Shown here piece by piece: positions 19,260 through 28,536 of a stretch of DNA of 64,000 bases. The position numbers and the translations under genes are program-made. Numbering within the stretch: the first letter of the stretch is position 1; every line of letters begins with the position of its first letter. Origin of the DNA: Secundilactobacillus paracollinoides DSM 15502 = JCM 11969 (GTDB taxonomy: Bacteria > Bacillota > Bacilli > Lactobacillales > Lactobacillaceae); contig NZ_BBAG01000007.1 in NCBI RefSeq assembly GCF_001311135.1, positions 1 through 64,000 of the forward strand. Reading direction: 5' to 3'. The notes beneath the pieces are model-generated. The model did not search any database. It saw nothing but the letters and a program-made list of their open reading frames with translations, and was not told the origin of the DNA.

Positions 19260-19600
19260 TTGAGAGCGCGGAGCAAGGCGTTTAAGGGGCGCGTTTAGGC
19301 TAGGTGGGAGAGAAGATTCTAAGAATGAAGTCCCGAACTTGGCATTTTTGACAAGATAGACGTGAGGGTTGGCTAAGATGTTGACGCAATAGAGTATATG
19401 TAAGGTTTTTTCTTTTCCATTGAATTAACTTGTCGCAATCTCCGGTTCAAAGATCCCAATTGCCTTTTCTGATTCGTTCTATGTTTATATTGTCGAAACG
19501 TGTTCAGGCACGGGGCTAACGTGTAACGGACGATGACTAAAAAGTCAGGCCCGGACTTTTCGGTTTTTGGGCAGCCGTGTTGTAATGACTACTGCGCTCA
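19260..19600 (-). repeat. Degraded family A fragments
   Basis: 19260-19355 keeps GAGCAAGGCGTTTAAGGGGC and an AACTTGGCATTTTTG piece of a reverse copy. 19491-19600 is a satellite module in inverted order (CGAAACGTGTTC, GGCACGGGGCTAACGTGTAACGGA, GACTTTTCGG and GGGCAGCCGTG, ACTACTGCGCTC). No gene fits in the 600 bases upstream of the Nudix gene. Confidence 0.6.
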
Positions 19601-19611
19601 TTTTTTATATT

Positions 19612-19735
19612 GCCTAAACGTGTTCAGCAAGGCAGAGGCTCCTGCCTAAGCCAACTCTGACAAAAATTCCAGGCCCAGGAATTTCTGTCAGAGTTAACTT
19701 AGGCTCCGCCCTCTAAACGCCTTGCTTCACACTCT
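19612..19735 (+). repeat. Family A hairpin repeat, copy 7
   Basis: Inner arms CTAAGCCAACTCTGACA/TGTCAGAGTTAACTTAG, second stem AAATTCC/GGAATTT, outer arms GCAAGGCAGAGGC and GCCCTCTAAACGCCTTGC. GGGGC/GCCCC of copy 1 has become AGAGG/CCTCT on both sides. Confidence 0.85.
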
Positions 19736-19804
19736 GCACTGTACTTTACCCCCAAAACTCGTTAAAATAGATAGCAATCACTTATTACCTTAGGAGGAAT
19801 TCAT

Positions 19805-20233
19805 ATGACAACAGAAGTTGCGAGTGGTGCTGTCGTTTATCAAGTTCGCGATGGCAAACCCTACTATCTATTATTAAAGAGTGCCACCAGTGTATTCTGG
19901 GGCTTTCCTAAGGGACACGTTGAAGCTGGGGAAAATTTGGCTGATACGGCACTTCGGGAAATTAAAGAAGAAACTCAGTTGACTGTTGAGCTGGACACGA
20001 CTTACCACGACGAGTTGCAATACGACATGGCTAACGGTAATCATAAAGAAGTTCACTTATTCGTGAGTGAGGTTGCGGACAACGTCACGATCACGAAGCA
20101 GGATATTGAAATCGCGGATACCGCTTGGTTGCCATTTGACGAGGCAGTTGACCGGTTGACCTATGATAATTTAAAAGACCTATTAAAACGGGCTGATCAG
20201 TATATTTCTATGAAGATCACAGCCGGAAAATAA
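19805..20233 (+). CDS. Nudix hydrolase, diadenosine tetraphosphatase type
   Basis: 142-aa hydrolase with a full Nudix box at residues 37-59 (GHVEAGENLADTALREIKEE, then TQL), in which the REIKEE glutamates bind Mg. The preceding FWGFPKGH and compact length fit bis(5'-nucleosyl)-tetraphosphatases, which remove Ap4A and related dinucleotides. AGGAGG precedes the ATG. The guanylate-kinase-like gene begins 15 bases after the stop, so the two form a nucleotide-related operon. The precise substrate is inferred from the family. Confidence 0.85.
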   Translation: MTTEVASGAVVYQVRDGKPYYLLLKSATSVFWGFPKGHVEAGENLADTALREIKEETQLTVELDTTYHDELQYDMANGNHKEVHLFVSEVADNVTITKQDIEIADTAWLPFDEAVDRLTYDNLKDLLKRADQYISMKITAGK

Positions 20234-20247
20234 GGGAGAGGCCGCCT

Positions 20248-20820
20248 ATGAAACGCGTTATTGTGATCACCGGTGCCACTGGTACTGGGAAAACCACGGT
20301 GAGCAGCTATCTCACCGACCAGTTTCACATCCCCCGAATTATTACGCATACAACTCGTCCCAAGCGTCCTGGAGAGCAGGAGGGTGTCGATTACTACTTT
20401 GAAACACCTGAGACGTTTAAACAGAATCACTACCTGGAATCTGTCCACTATGCCAACTACCAATATGGTTCGTCTTTAGAAGGGTTAGCCCGTGCCTTTT
20501 CAAAATCAGACCTTGTTAGCATTGTTTTGGATACCAAGGGTGCTGAGACCTACGTTAAAGAGTTGGATACTCGGGTGTCAGTTCTGTTCTTGACTGTCGC
20601 GCATCCTTTATTATTGAAAGAACGATTAGAGCAGCGCGGTGATCAGTTAGAAATGGTCAAGAATCGTTTAGCGAGTGATGAATATCGTCGTGACCTTACG
20701 TTACCGGCTGGTTTGTCAGGTATTGCTACGGTGATTCAAAATGATAAGTGGGACACGACTAAGAATCGTTTAGACGAATTCGTGGCTGAGTTAACAACAC
20801 CAACCTCGCCCAAAGCATGA
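20248..20820 (+). CDS. Guanylate-kinase-like protein
   Basis: 190-aa P-loop protein with GATGTGKTT at residues 9-17 and the guanylate-kinase signature region RIITHTTRPKRPGEQEGVDYYF (GMP-binding Arg and Tyr residues), then GSSLEGLARA. Sequence after residue 100 is divergent from housekeeping Gmk, and it lies with a Nudix hydrolase instead of rpoZ/coaBC, so it is probably a paralogue, not the essential gmk. Lactobacilli often carry such a second copy. AGGGAGAGG precedes the ATG. Whether it phosphorylates GMP is not settled by sequence. Confidence 0.8.
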   Translation: MKRVIVITGATGTGKTTVSSYLTDQFHIPRIITHTTRPKRPGEQEGVDYYFETPETFKQNHYLESVHYANYQYGSSLEGLARAFSKSDLVSIVLDTKGAETYVKELDTRVSVLFLTVAHPLLLKERLEQRGDQLEMVKNRLASDEYRRDLTLPAGLSGIATVIQNDKWDTTKNRLDEFVAELTTPTSPKA

Positions 20821-20859
20821 TTAAACAGTTGTCGACAATATTGTGGTAGACTACTAAAA

Positions 20860-20880
20860 AGTAATCATTATTATTTAACT
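20860..20880. promoter_or_regulatory. Possible Fur-family operator
   Basis: AAAGTAATCATTATTATTT upstream of the Fur-family gene resembles the TAAT-N-ATTA core of Fur/PerR/Zur boxes, suggesting autoregulation. Weak, single site. Confidence 0.35.
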
Positions 20881-20940
20881 GCTGAAGATTGTCTGAACAA
20901 TGAATCACTAACATGCCAGTCTTAGCAGAGGAGGCACATC

Positions 20941-21381
20941 ATGCAACAAACGTTAACGCAAGCAATTGATGTTTTAAAAAAGAATCATTTAAAAGTGACG
21001 AAACAACGAAAGGCGCTCCTGACCTATCTGTTAGATAACCAGGATCACTACCACGATGTCACCTTGGTGGATGACTACATGCGCCAGCAATTCCCTGGCA
21101 TGAGTCATAACACCATTTACCGCAACATTAAGGAATTTGAACAGGCGGGCATGGTGGAGCAACGGGTCGAGGGTGACCAGGCGCGCGTTAAATATCAGTG
21201 CGATTTTAGCCATCTGCATCACCACCACTTTATCTGTCAGCGCTGCGGCAAGGTCACAGAATTGAAAGAGTGCCCGCTTGACGTTTTCCAGGAACAATTG
21301 CCTGGATATCAGATTGTTGGTCATAGAATTGAACTTTACGGACTATGCGCACAGTGTCGTGCGGAAATGGCCGTAGATTAA
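20941..21381 (+). CDS. Fur-family metal- or peroxide-responsive regulator
   Basis: 146-aa DNA-binding repressor: N-terminal winged helix (VTKQRKALLTYLLDN, MSHNTIYRNIKEFEQAGMVE) and a C-terminal dimerisation and metal-binding domain with the His cluster HLHHHHFICQRCGK. The structural zinc site is visible as two CxxC pairs (Cys99/Cys102 and Cys136/Cys139). Whether it is Fur, Zur or PerR cannot be decided. GAGGAGG precedes the ATG. It has its own terminator and a possible operator in its promoter, as expected for an autoregulator. Confidence 0.87.
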   Translation: MQQTLTQAIDVLKKNHLKVTKQRKALLTYLLDNQDHYHDVTLVDDYMRQQFPGMSHNTIYRNIKEFEQAGMVEQRVEGDQARVKYQCDFSHLHHHHFICQRCGKVTELKECPLDVFQEQLPGYQIVGHRIELYGLCAQCRAEMAVD

Positions 21382-21383
21382 AG

Positions 21384-21416
21384 ACTAGCACCGCGTTGTT
21401 GGGTGCTAGTTTTTTG
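21384..21416 (+). terminator. Terminator after the Fur-family gene
   Basis: ACTAGCACC/GGGTGCTAGT then T6. The remaining bases to 21760 contain promoter-like AT-rich sequence (TGGTATAGT near 21726) but no gene. Confidence 0.8.
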
Positions 21417-21760
21417 TTGAATGACAGGCATTTTTTATGGCTGAAACCTGGTTTTGGTACCCGCTTTATGGTTGACTAAAGGTTTTTAACCTAATATTAT
21501 AGTTTGTCGTTTACTTTAGATGTTAGACTATTAGTATCAATGACAGCATAAGAAAAAATCCGCCTCAATTTGCGGGATCCTGTCCTGTAACGACTGCTAA
21601 TTTTGGTTAAATTGGCCGGACGCTATTTTCAGAACAGACTTAAATTGGTATACTGTCAAAGAACCCTATTTTTAATTAATGAAAACAAGCTCATCAATTA
21701 CTTAGAGTTGATTGAGATAATAATGGTATAGTATTTTATTTTAAAGGAGGTGCCATTTTT

Positions 21761-22306
21761 ATGGCATATCGCACGCCACCATTTTTAACACCCTTTGCAA
21801 TTCTTTCAATTGCACTGGCCTTAGGCGCGACTAACGTGGTGGTCAACAAAGTCAGTCATTCTACTGAGGGGACGCCGACTTCAAAAACAGCTAGCGTGGC
21901 TTCAAGTAGTTCAATGGATCCGACAACTAAGTCAAAATCGTTGTCGGATTCAGCTAAGAAGAAATCCGAGTCTGAAAGTAAGGCAAAGGAATCTTCTAAA
22001 AAGGCAGAAAGTGAATCGAAGAAGAAGGCTAGCGAATCAAGTTCAAAAGCAGCGGAAAGTTCGAAGGCCGCTGATGATTCCAGCACAACCGATACTGACA
22101 CAAGTAGCGCAACGACAACTAAGTCTGGGACAACTTCAAAGAAGTCCACTGGGACGACGGATAAGTCTACCAGTACCACGCCGTCAACGGCCTCATCATC
22201 TTCGACGTATTCAAGTTCAACTACAACGGATAGTGCGACAACGGATACAGGTGGGGATACCACTGGGACATCAAGTGACCAAACAACGACTACAAATGGC
22301 TACTAG
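21761..22306 (+). CDS. Ser/Thr/Lys-rich surface protein of unknown function
   Basis: 181 aa. After a short N-terminus one hydrophobic segment (PFAILSIALALGATNVVV) suggests a signal or anchor. The rest is low complexity: a lysine/glutamate/serine stretch (KKKSESESKAKESSKKAES) likely to be helical, then an almost pure Ser/Thr/Asp tail. Composition suggests an extracellular, possibly glycosylated, spacer. No LPxTG sorting signal is seen. Strong AAAGGAGG site. The next gene starts 32 bases later, so the two are likely one operon. I do not recognise a family. Confidence 0.7.
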   Translation: MAYRTPPFLTPFAILSIALALGATNVVVNKVSHSTEGTPTSKTASVASSSSMDPTTKSKSLSDSAKKKSESESKAKESSKKAESESKKKASESSSKAAESSKAADDSSTTDTDTSSATTTKSGTTSKKSTGTTDKSTSTTPSTASSSSTYSSSTTTDSATTDTGGDTTGTSSDQTTTTNGY

Positions 22307-22338
22307 ACAAATAACGCAACGTGAGGAGGGTCTTACCC

Positions 22339-23401
22339 TTGTTTAGCTTACTTGACATGATTAATCATTATCTGGGTTACTTCAACATTAATACGAAGTT
22401 GAAGAACCGGATCTACACCATCATCGGGGCGTTTGGGACTATTTATCTGATCTACGTGGCAACACGTTGGATTCATAATGGTTACTGGCTCCGAGGATTT
22501 GGCATTCTGCTCGTAGGCCTGATTTTAGCCTACTTTACAGTGATGAATGTGTTTTATTATTTTACGACGAAAAAACCGCCGTTCGACATTTCACCAAAGA
22601 TCGAAAAATTAATGGGAAAACCATTTGGGAGCGATCCGGCTGCTGAAGCCAATCAACAAGAAGCCGCCAACGCGCAACAACAAATGGGGAATGGGTTACT
22701 CAACAGCATCCCGGCAAACGGCTACTTCGACGCCAAAAAAGTGTTGCCTGGTAAGGTCAAAGTGACACTGACGCAACAACGGAACATTGATGAATTAGCA
22801 GCACATCTGCAGCAGTTGAGCTTGATGCAGCCTGATTATTCTGGCTTGGGTCAACGTGAAATTGCGATGCAGATCGAAAAACAGCATAAGCCAATTTATG
22901 CGATCGGATTAGGCGTCAACATTCCTTACTTTGAACTAAGTCACCAGGGAAACGACCTGGTAGTTCTAGCAGGCGTTAACCAGTCACAAAAAGTCGAGGT
23001 TGGGACAGTGACCACGGTTGGGTTGCAGTCAATCAATGATATTCAAGATCGGGTGAAATTGTATTTGGCGAATGTGATCCTGGTCGGCGGTCCCTACATG
23101 GAAATGGGCCGTAATATGCCGATGGAAAAACAGGCACCATACGCTATCCGGGTGCAGTTGGCCTATGAAAAACAGGGCGAGGAAAAAACGGATACGCAAC
23201 CAACGTCGCAACAACCGCTATCTTCAACGCGCGTGCTATCAAAGTGACAATGGCGCGTCACAGCTTTACTCGAGAGAACGCAATAGTCGCGCAACGGCAA
23301 GTCAGTCGGATCGGTCAACCCAGTATGGGTCTAGTGATGAGCGAGACGATAGTAACCAAACGAATGATGAACCTACGAGGATGTCGCGGTTTAGGCATTA
23401 G
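22339..23401 (+). CDS. Membrane protein, possibly DUF6681 family, frameshift near the C-terminus
   Basis: About 350 aa. The start is TTG at 22339 (MFSLLDMINHYLGYFNINTKLKNR), eight bases after GAGGAGGG. Two hydrophobic segments (about residues 31-47 and 54-75) precede a large soluble region with no motif I know. The opening sequence matches my memory of a lactobacillus family called DUF6681. The annotated frame stops at 23247; a one-base shift near 23220 gives a hydrophilic Ser/Arg/Gln-rich tail ending at 23401, where a family A element begins. Function unknown; probably paired with the preceding Ser-rich protein. Confidence 0.65.
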
Positions 23402-23519
23402 AGCGTGAAGCAAGGCGGTCTAGGGGCGGTGTGTAACGGAGACTGACTGAAAAGTCCGGGTCTGACTTTTTGGTCAGTCTCCGTTACACGTTAGCCCCGT
23501 GCCTTGCTGAACGCGTTTC
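23400..23519 (-). repeat. Family A hairpin repeat, copy 8
   Basis: Inner arms GTAACGGAGACTGAC and GTCAGTCTCCGTTAC; the stem has changed from CTCTGGC/GCCAGAG to GACTGAC/GTCAGTC with pairing intact. It starts at the stop codon of the upstream gene. Confidence 0.88.
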
Positions 23520-23575
23520 CACTAGATAAGGGAAACGCACGTTGCCAAAGGCACAATGCAGCATGAACCCAGGAC

Positions 23576-23645
23576 GTTAGCACCTGTTTTTTTGTCAGAG
23601 TCGGTTACACGATAGCCTCGTGCTTGCTGAACACGTTTCTGCCAA
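23576..23645 (-). repeat. Family A satellite (half-copy)
   Basis: Right half only: TTTTTTGTCAGAGTCGGTTACAC to GCTTGCTGAACACGTTT, after a diverged spacer. Confidence 0.6.
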
Positions 23646-24080
23646 GATTCAAAAAGCCAAACAAATATAACTTAAAAAGAGAGACACCCAATCAAAATCC
23701 ACCCAGGATCTTGATTGAGCGTCTTTTTTGACTGTAAACAAGCAGGCATACTTCCAGTCGAGCCGTGTTTTAGAAAAACGAGCGCCACCTTCCAACCAAC
23801 GCCGACCAAAATTCATTTTAAAGATGCCATCAAACTGTGACACCCGCATCATTTTCAATCAATTACAGTGTTGGTTTTCTAAAACCTTACAACCCCACGT
23901 TTAGCTAATACTGGCCGAAGAAGTTGATTAACGTTTTAATGGTATTCTAATTAAAATGAATGACAAAAATTTTAAATGAATAAATTTTCGGTTTTTGGCT
24001 GTTCTTTCTCGCGGTATAGAGCGGTTATGACACCGGTATTCAGCGAACAAAACGCAATATACAGGACTTTACAGATAGAA
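23646..24080. other. Gene-poor stretch with an orphan terminator-like hairpin
   Basis: At 23664-23717 CAATCAA pairs with TTGATTG inside GAC..GTC, flanked by A and T runs, a bidirectional terminator shape with no gene ending there. A 69-codon minus-strand frame (23649-23858) covers it but has no ribosome site or recognisable motif. The remainder to 24080 shows nothing clear. Confidence 0.45.
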
Positions 24081-24085
24081 TTATT

Positions 24086-24114
24086 TTGACCAATTCGGAA
24101 TAATGGTTTAGAAT
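24086..24114 (+). promoter_or_regulatory. Promoter of the glutamine-type ABC operon
   Basis: -35 TTGACC (24086-24091), 17-base spacer, -10 TAGAAT (24109-24114). Confidence 0.65.
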
Positions 24115-24200
24115 TATTATTGAATTAAAATTAAAAGTGTATGAAATCTCAAACAGCAGTTTTGACGATGATTCTAAACATTTGTGATTAAAGAAACTCA

Positions 24201-24239
24201 CAGAACGGCGGGTTGCTGACTTGCCGTTCTGTTATTTTT
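24201..24239 (+). terminator. Leader hairpin with U-rich tail before the ABC operon
   Basis: CAGAACGGC/GCCGTTCTG with a 13-base loop followed by TTATTTTTC, ten bases before the ribosome site. It may act as an attenuator of the operon or as a terminator of a short transcript. Confidence 0.6.
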
Positions 24240-24258
24240 CAAGGTGGAGGGAAAAGAT

Positions 24259-24996
24259 ATGTCAATGATTGAATTCCAAGACGTCGAGAAGTACTACGGC
24301 GACTTTCATGCGTTACACGATATCAACCTGACAATTGATAGCGGTGAAACGGTTGTGCTGATCGGCCCATCCGGTTCTGGTAAGTCAACCCTGATTCGGA
24401 CGATCAATGGGTTGGAGCGCATTCAAGAGGGAAAACTGATCGTGAACGGCCAAGACTTGGCGGACCGCAAGACGGATATGAACCGGATTCGTAAGAACGT
24501 TGGATGGTGTTCCAACACTTTAACCTCTATGCGAACAAAACGATTCTCGAAAACATTATGTTGTCACCACGCCTCGTGTTGAAACGACCTGAGGAAGAAA
24601 ACAAAAAGTTTGCGATGGAGTTACTTGACCGCGTCGGGTTAGCCGACCAAGCACCTAAGTTACCAGCAACTCTCAGGGGGTCAGCAACAACGGATCGCCA
24701 TCGCCCGGTCATTAGCGATGAAGCCAAAGGCACTGCTGTTTGATGAACCAACCAGCGCGTTGGATCCAGAAATGATCGATGATGTGCTGAACGTTATGAA
24801 GGATATTGCCCGTGATTCTGCCATGACCATGTTGGTTGTGACCCACGAAATGGGCTTCGCTCGTGAAGTGGCCAACCGGGTTATTTTCATGGCTGACGGT
24901 CAGATTCTTGAAGACGATAGTAAGGAAAGCTTCTTTGACGGTCAACCAACTAATGAACGGGCCCGTCAATTCTTGAGTAAGATCATTACACACTAG
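24259..24996 (+). CDS. Polar amino acid (glutamine-type) ABC transporter ATPase, two frameshifts
   Basis: GlnQ-like ATPase of about 245 aa. Walker [10 protein letters not shown] is in the first frame. A missing base near 24503 restores [21 protein letters not shown], and a second near 24668 restores the signature [17 protein letters not shown]; then [16 protein letters not shown] (Walker B) and [22 protein letters not shown]. The start is ATG at 24259 after GGAGGG. It is first in an operon with a binding protein and two permeases. Glutamine, glutamate or another polar amino acid are all possible. Confidence 0.87.
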
Positions 24997-25016
24997 TCAA
25001 CAAAGGAGACGAGCAC

Positions 25017-25853
25017 ATGAAGAAAGTATTTCGATTAGTCGGAATCGTCCTCTCCAGTTTAGTCGTGTTAGTGATGTTGTCAGCCTGTGGCTCAAAAGCG
25101 TTATCCGCACAGAATGTGGTGACCAGAGCCAAGCAGACTAACACAATTACTTGGGGGGTCAAGGCCGATACCAAGTTGTTTGGGTTAATGGACGTTAAGG
25201 ATGATACGATCAAAGGGTTTGACGTGGATATTGCCAAAGCCATTACGAAACAGATCTTGGGACCAAAAGGGAAGGCTAACTTCGTTCAGGTTACGAGTCA
25301 GACGCGGATGCCGCTACTGAAAAACGGGAACATCGATGCCATTATTGCCACGATGACCATTACGCCAGAACGGGAAAAGCAGGTTGATTTTTCGAAGTCC
25401 TACTTTGATGCTGGGCAATCCCTATTAGTGAAGGACAGCAGTCCGATTCATAACATTAAGGACCTGAATAAAAACGGGGCAACCGTTCTCGGCGTCGTTG
25501 GGTCAAACTCCGTGCAAAACGTGGCGAAGGCAGCTCCCAAAGCGCGGGTGTTGCAATTATCTGATTATGCGCAAGCAATGACGGCGTTGAAGTCTGGTCA
25601 GGGTGAAGCGTTGACGACTGACAACGGGATCCTGTTTGGGATGGCAGTTGAAAATCCTGGCTATCACGTCGTTGGTGGCGCCTTTACCAAGGAACCATAC
25701 GGGGTTGCCATCAATAAGGGCCAACCTGAATTTAAGGCTGATGTGAACAAGGCACTGCGCCAAATTGAAAAATCTGGTGAGTATAACCGGATCTTGAAGA
25801 AGTGGTTCGGAAACGTCAAAGGGTTTAACTATAAGGAGATGGAACGACATTGA
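25017..25853 (+). CDS. Polar amino acid ABC transporter substrate-binding lipoprotein
   Basis: 278-aa extracellular lipoprotein: signal peptide with lipobox LSAC (Cys24), then a family 3 binding domain with GVKADTKLFGLMD, GFDVDIAKAI, DAIIATMTITPEREKQVDFSKSY and GSNSVQNVAKAAP. The YGVAINKG near the C-terminus is typical. It delivers the ligand to the two following permeases; the next gene begins within its stop codon. Confidence 0.88.
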   Translation: MKKVFRLVGIVLSSLVVLVMLSACGSKALSAQNVVTRAKQTNTITWGVKADTKLFGLMDVKDDTIKGFDVDIAKAITKQILGPKGKANFVQVTSQTRMPLLKNGNIDAIIATMTITPEREKQVDFSKSYFDAGQSLLVKDSSPIHNIKDLNKNGATVLGVVGSNSVQNVAKAAPKARVLQLSDYAQAMTALKSGQGEALTTDNGILFGMAVENPGYHVVGGAFTKEPYGVAINKGQPEFKADVNKALRQIEKSGEYNRILKKWFGNVKGFNYKEMERH

Positions 25854-26491
25854 TCTCAATATTCTCTAACTATGGTGGTCAACTCTTGCAAGGCTTTGGT
25901 CAAACACTCCTCTGTAGTGTGATTGCGCTATTCTTTAGTCTGATCATTGGCTCAATGTTTGCAATTTTTGAAACCACTCCAATTAAATTTTTGCGGGTCA
26001 TTGCCCGAATTTATATCGAAGTTTTCCGGAACATTCCACTTTTGGTTATCACGATGTTCTTCTTCGTGGTGATTCCCATGTTTGTCGTGAAAATTAGTGG
26101 GTTTGCTGCCGGGACCATTGGCCTGACGATTTACACCTCAGCGTTTATTGCTGAAACGGTGCGTGCTGGGATCAACTCAGTGGATCCGGGTCAAATGGAA
26201 GGTGCCCGGGCAAACGGCCTGAGTTTCTGGCAATCAATGCGGTACATCGTGTTGCCCCAGGCGTTTCGCTACGTTATTCCACCACTGGGCAACCAGTTTA
26301 TTAACTTGGTCAAAAACTCATCAGTGCTGGCCTTCGTTGCCGGCTTTGATCTGATGTACCAAGGGAACGTGATTGCTTCTGACTCACTCAGTACCATGAG
26401 TACGTACATGTGTGTCGGGGTGTTGTACCTGATCATCACCATGCCGCTAAGCTACTGGATGCGGCATCTTGAAAAGAAATTAGCAGCATAG
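25850..26491 (+). CDS. Polar amino acid ABC transporter permease (HisM/GlnP type)
   Basis: 213-aa membrane subunit beginning with TTG at 25850, overlapping the binding-protein TGA (ATTGA), hence coupled. It contains the EAA-loop signature GARANGLSFWQSMRYIVLPQAFR that contacts the ATPase and about five hydrophobic segments. It pairs with the following permease as a heterodimer. Confidence 0.87.
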   Translation: MISIFSNYGGQLLQGFGQTLLCSVIALFFSLIIGSMFAIFETTPIKFLRVIARIYIEVFRNIPLLVITMFFFVVIPMFVVKISGFAAGTIGLTIYTSAFIAETVRAGINSVDPGQMEGARANGLSFWQSMRYIVLPQAFRYVIPPLGNQFINLVKNSSVLAFVAGFDLMYQGNVIASDSLSTMSTYMCVGVLYLIITMPLSYWMRHLEKKLAA

Positions 26492-26502
26492 GAGGTGCGA
26501 TC

Positions 26503-27155
26503 ATGAAAGACTTTATTGATGCTTATTCGTGGATCAACATGCGTTATCTTTTACAAGGCCTTTGGATTACCGTGGTCGTGTCACTTGCCTCGATTGCTGG
26601 TAGTTATGTGATTGGGACGATTCTCGGTATTATTCGCTATGTGAATATTAAAATTCTCTCGCCAATCGTTGGCTTTATCATTGATGTCATTAGAAATTTA
26701 CCGTTACTGCTGATTATCTTCTTCACCTACTTCGGTTTACCTAATTTAGGCTCCGGCCAAGTAGTGTGTGGGCAACCATCGTTGCGATGATCGTGTTTGA
26801 ATCATCGATGATTGCTGAAATCGTGCGGTCAGGAATTGTGGCGGTGCCATCCGGTCAAATGGAAGGTGCCCGTGCTAATGGATTGAGCTATAGTCAAACC
26901 ATGTATCACATTATTCTGCCACAGGCGATGAAGAAAATGATTCCAGCCTTAGTCAGCCAATTTATCTCGCTGATCAAGGATACGTCATTGGCCACAATCA
27001 TTGTGTTGCCTGATCTGATGCATAACGCACAGATCGTTTATGGCGAAAACACCAGCTACATTCTGCCGATGTTCTTGATGTTGGCTATTATGTACTTCGT
27101 GGTGTGCTATGCGCTGTCGCTGGTTTCACGAAGTTTGGAACGACGAATGAGTTAA
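26503..27155 (+). CDS. Polar amino acid ABC transporter permease, second subunit, one frameshift
   Basis: About 217 aa. The first frame covers the N-terminal membrane segments to YFGLPNLG, then shifts near 26758 into VWATIVAMIVFESSMIAEIVRSG. The EAA loop GARANGLSYSQTMYHIILPQAMK is intact. GGAGG precedes the ATG at 26503, twelve bases after the sister permease. It closes the four-gene operon. Confidence 0.85.
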
Positions 27156-27170
27156 TTGAATTTTTGCAAC

Positions 27171-27208
27171 AAAAAGGCTCTGACAATTGATATGTCAGGG
27201 CCTTTTTT
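27171..27208. terminator. Terminator between the ABC operon and hflX
   Basis: AAAAAGGC, CTGACA/TGTCAG stem, GCCTTTTTT; can serve both converging units. Confidence 0.82.
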
Positions 27209-27215
27209 GTTGCGA

Positions 27216-28497
27216 TTAGGCTTCCGTTGAAACGTAGTAGGCTTGGAACCGTTGAAAATCAATATCGGTTACTTCGGCTTTGATCTGCGTACCTTCAGCT
27301 TTGTAGTCTGTTTCTAACACTGAAGCATGCTCGTTTAGATAGGAGACAACGTCACCTTTGTCGAACGGCACCATAAACGTTGCGGTAACAAAGTTCTTAA
27401 ACACCTTTTTCTTGATGGCATCCACTAGTAGGTCAATGGAAGCATCATCCTTTGCTGAAATGACTAATTGATCACCAGCTTGGGTTGGATACTCACTATC
27501 GGTGAGATCAGCCTTGTTAAACACCGTTAACATTGGCAAGTCAGGAACGCCAATCTCTCGCAGTGTTTTTTCAGTTGTACTCATCATATCAGCACGGTCA
27601 TCGCTAGAGTAGTCGACGATTTGAACCAAAAGATCTGCATTAGCGGCTTCGTAAAGCGTTGATTTGAAGGCTTCAACCAGAGTCGTTGGTAATTGCGAAA
27701 CGAATCCAACTGTGTCACTCAGCAGGAGCTTCTTTGAATCCTCAAACTGCAGTTGACGCACACTGGTGTCCAAAGTGGCAAACAGCATGTTCTTCACCAT
27801 TACTTGTTTATCGTCATTCATGCCAAACCGCTTGATGAGTTCGTTCATGATGGTGGACTTACCCGCGTTCGTATAACCGATCAAAGCCACGTTTGGTAGG
27901 TGGCCCTTTTCACGCTGTTGCCGTTTGACCTCAGCTGAGCGGTTAACTTCCTTGAGTTCATGCCGCACGTGTTGATCTGACGTTGCACTGTCCGACGGCT
28001 TAATTCGATCTGAGCTTCACCAGCCCCACGGTTGGTAAACCCGCCACCAGCACTTGTCCCAGTCTGTTGGTCCAAACTTTGGTTAGCTGCAGTGTGCAGT
28101 CGGGGCATTTGATATTGTAATTTAGCTAATTGGACTTGGAGTTTAGCTTCACGACTTTGTGCGCGGTTCGCAAAGATGGCGAGAATTAGTCCGGTTCGGT
28201 CCATGACGGGGACCTTGATGACTTTCTCAAGGTTCCGGATCTGACTAGGGGTCAGTTCATCATTTGCGACAACAATCTGTGCGCCGGTTTCGACGACAAC
28301 ATCGCGGACTTCTTCGACTTTCCCAGTCCCAAAGTAGGTAGCAGCAATGGGCTTAGGCAAACTCTGGTCGATGCGCTCGACCACGTTCATGTTGTTAGCG
28401 GCACTTAAGGCAGCCAATTCATCCATGCCATAGTTAAAATTGGCGCGACCGGTATTCAACCAATGTTGATGACCGGGGTTAATTCGCTGTTATCCAT
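27216..28497 (-). CDS. hflX: GTPase HflX, two frameshifts
   Basis: Ribosome-binding and splitting GTPase. The HflX N-terminal domain is seen in GLNTGRANFNYGMDELAAL and ATYFGTGKVEEVRDVV, the Gly-rich GGGFTNRGAGEAQIELSRR precedes the G domain, and G motifs follow: GYTNAGKST (G1), DTVGFVSQLP (G3) and NKADL (G4). ATG at 28497 (MDNSELTPV) opens in a different frame that joins near 28462; a second shift lies near 27970 before HELKEVNRSAEVKR. The restored length of about 427 aa is normal. A gene of this kind broken twice supports sequencing error. Confidence 0.88.
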
Positions 28498-28536
28498 AGT
28501 TTTATCATCCTCATTTCCTATGTGTTGAGTATAACA

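Noticed and set aside
23649-23858. 69-codon minus-strand frame
   Set aside because: No ribosome site, no motif, and it crosses a terminator-like hairpin.
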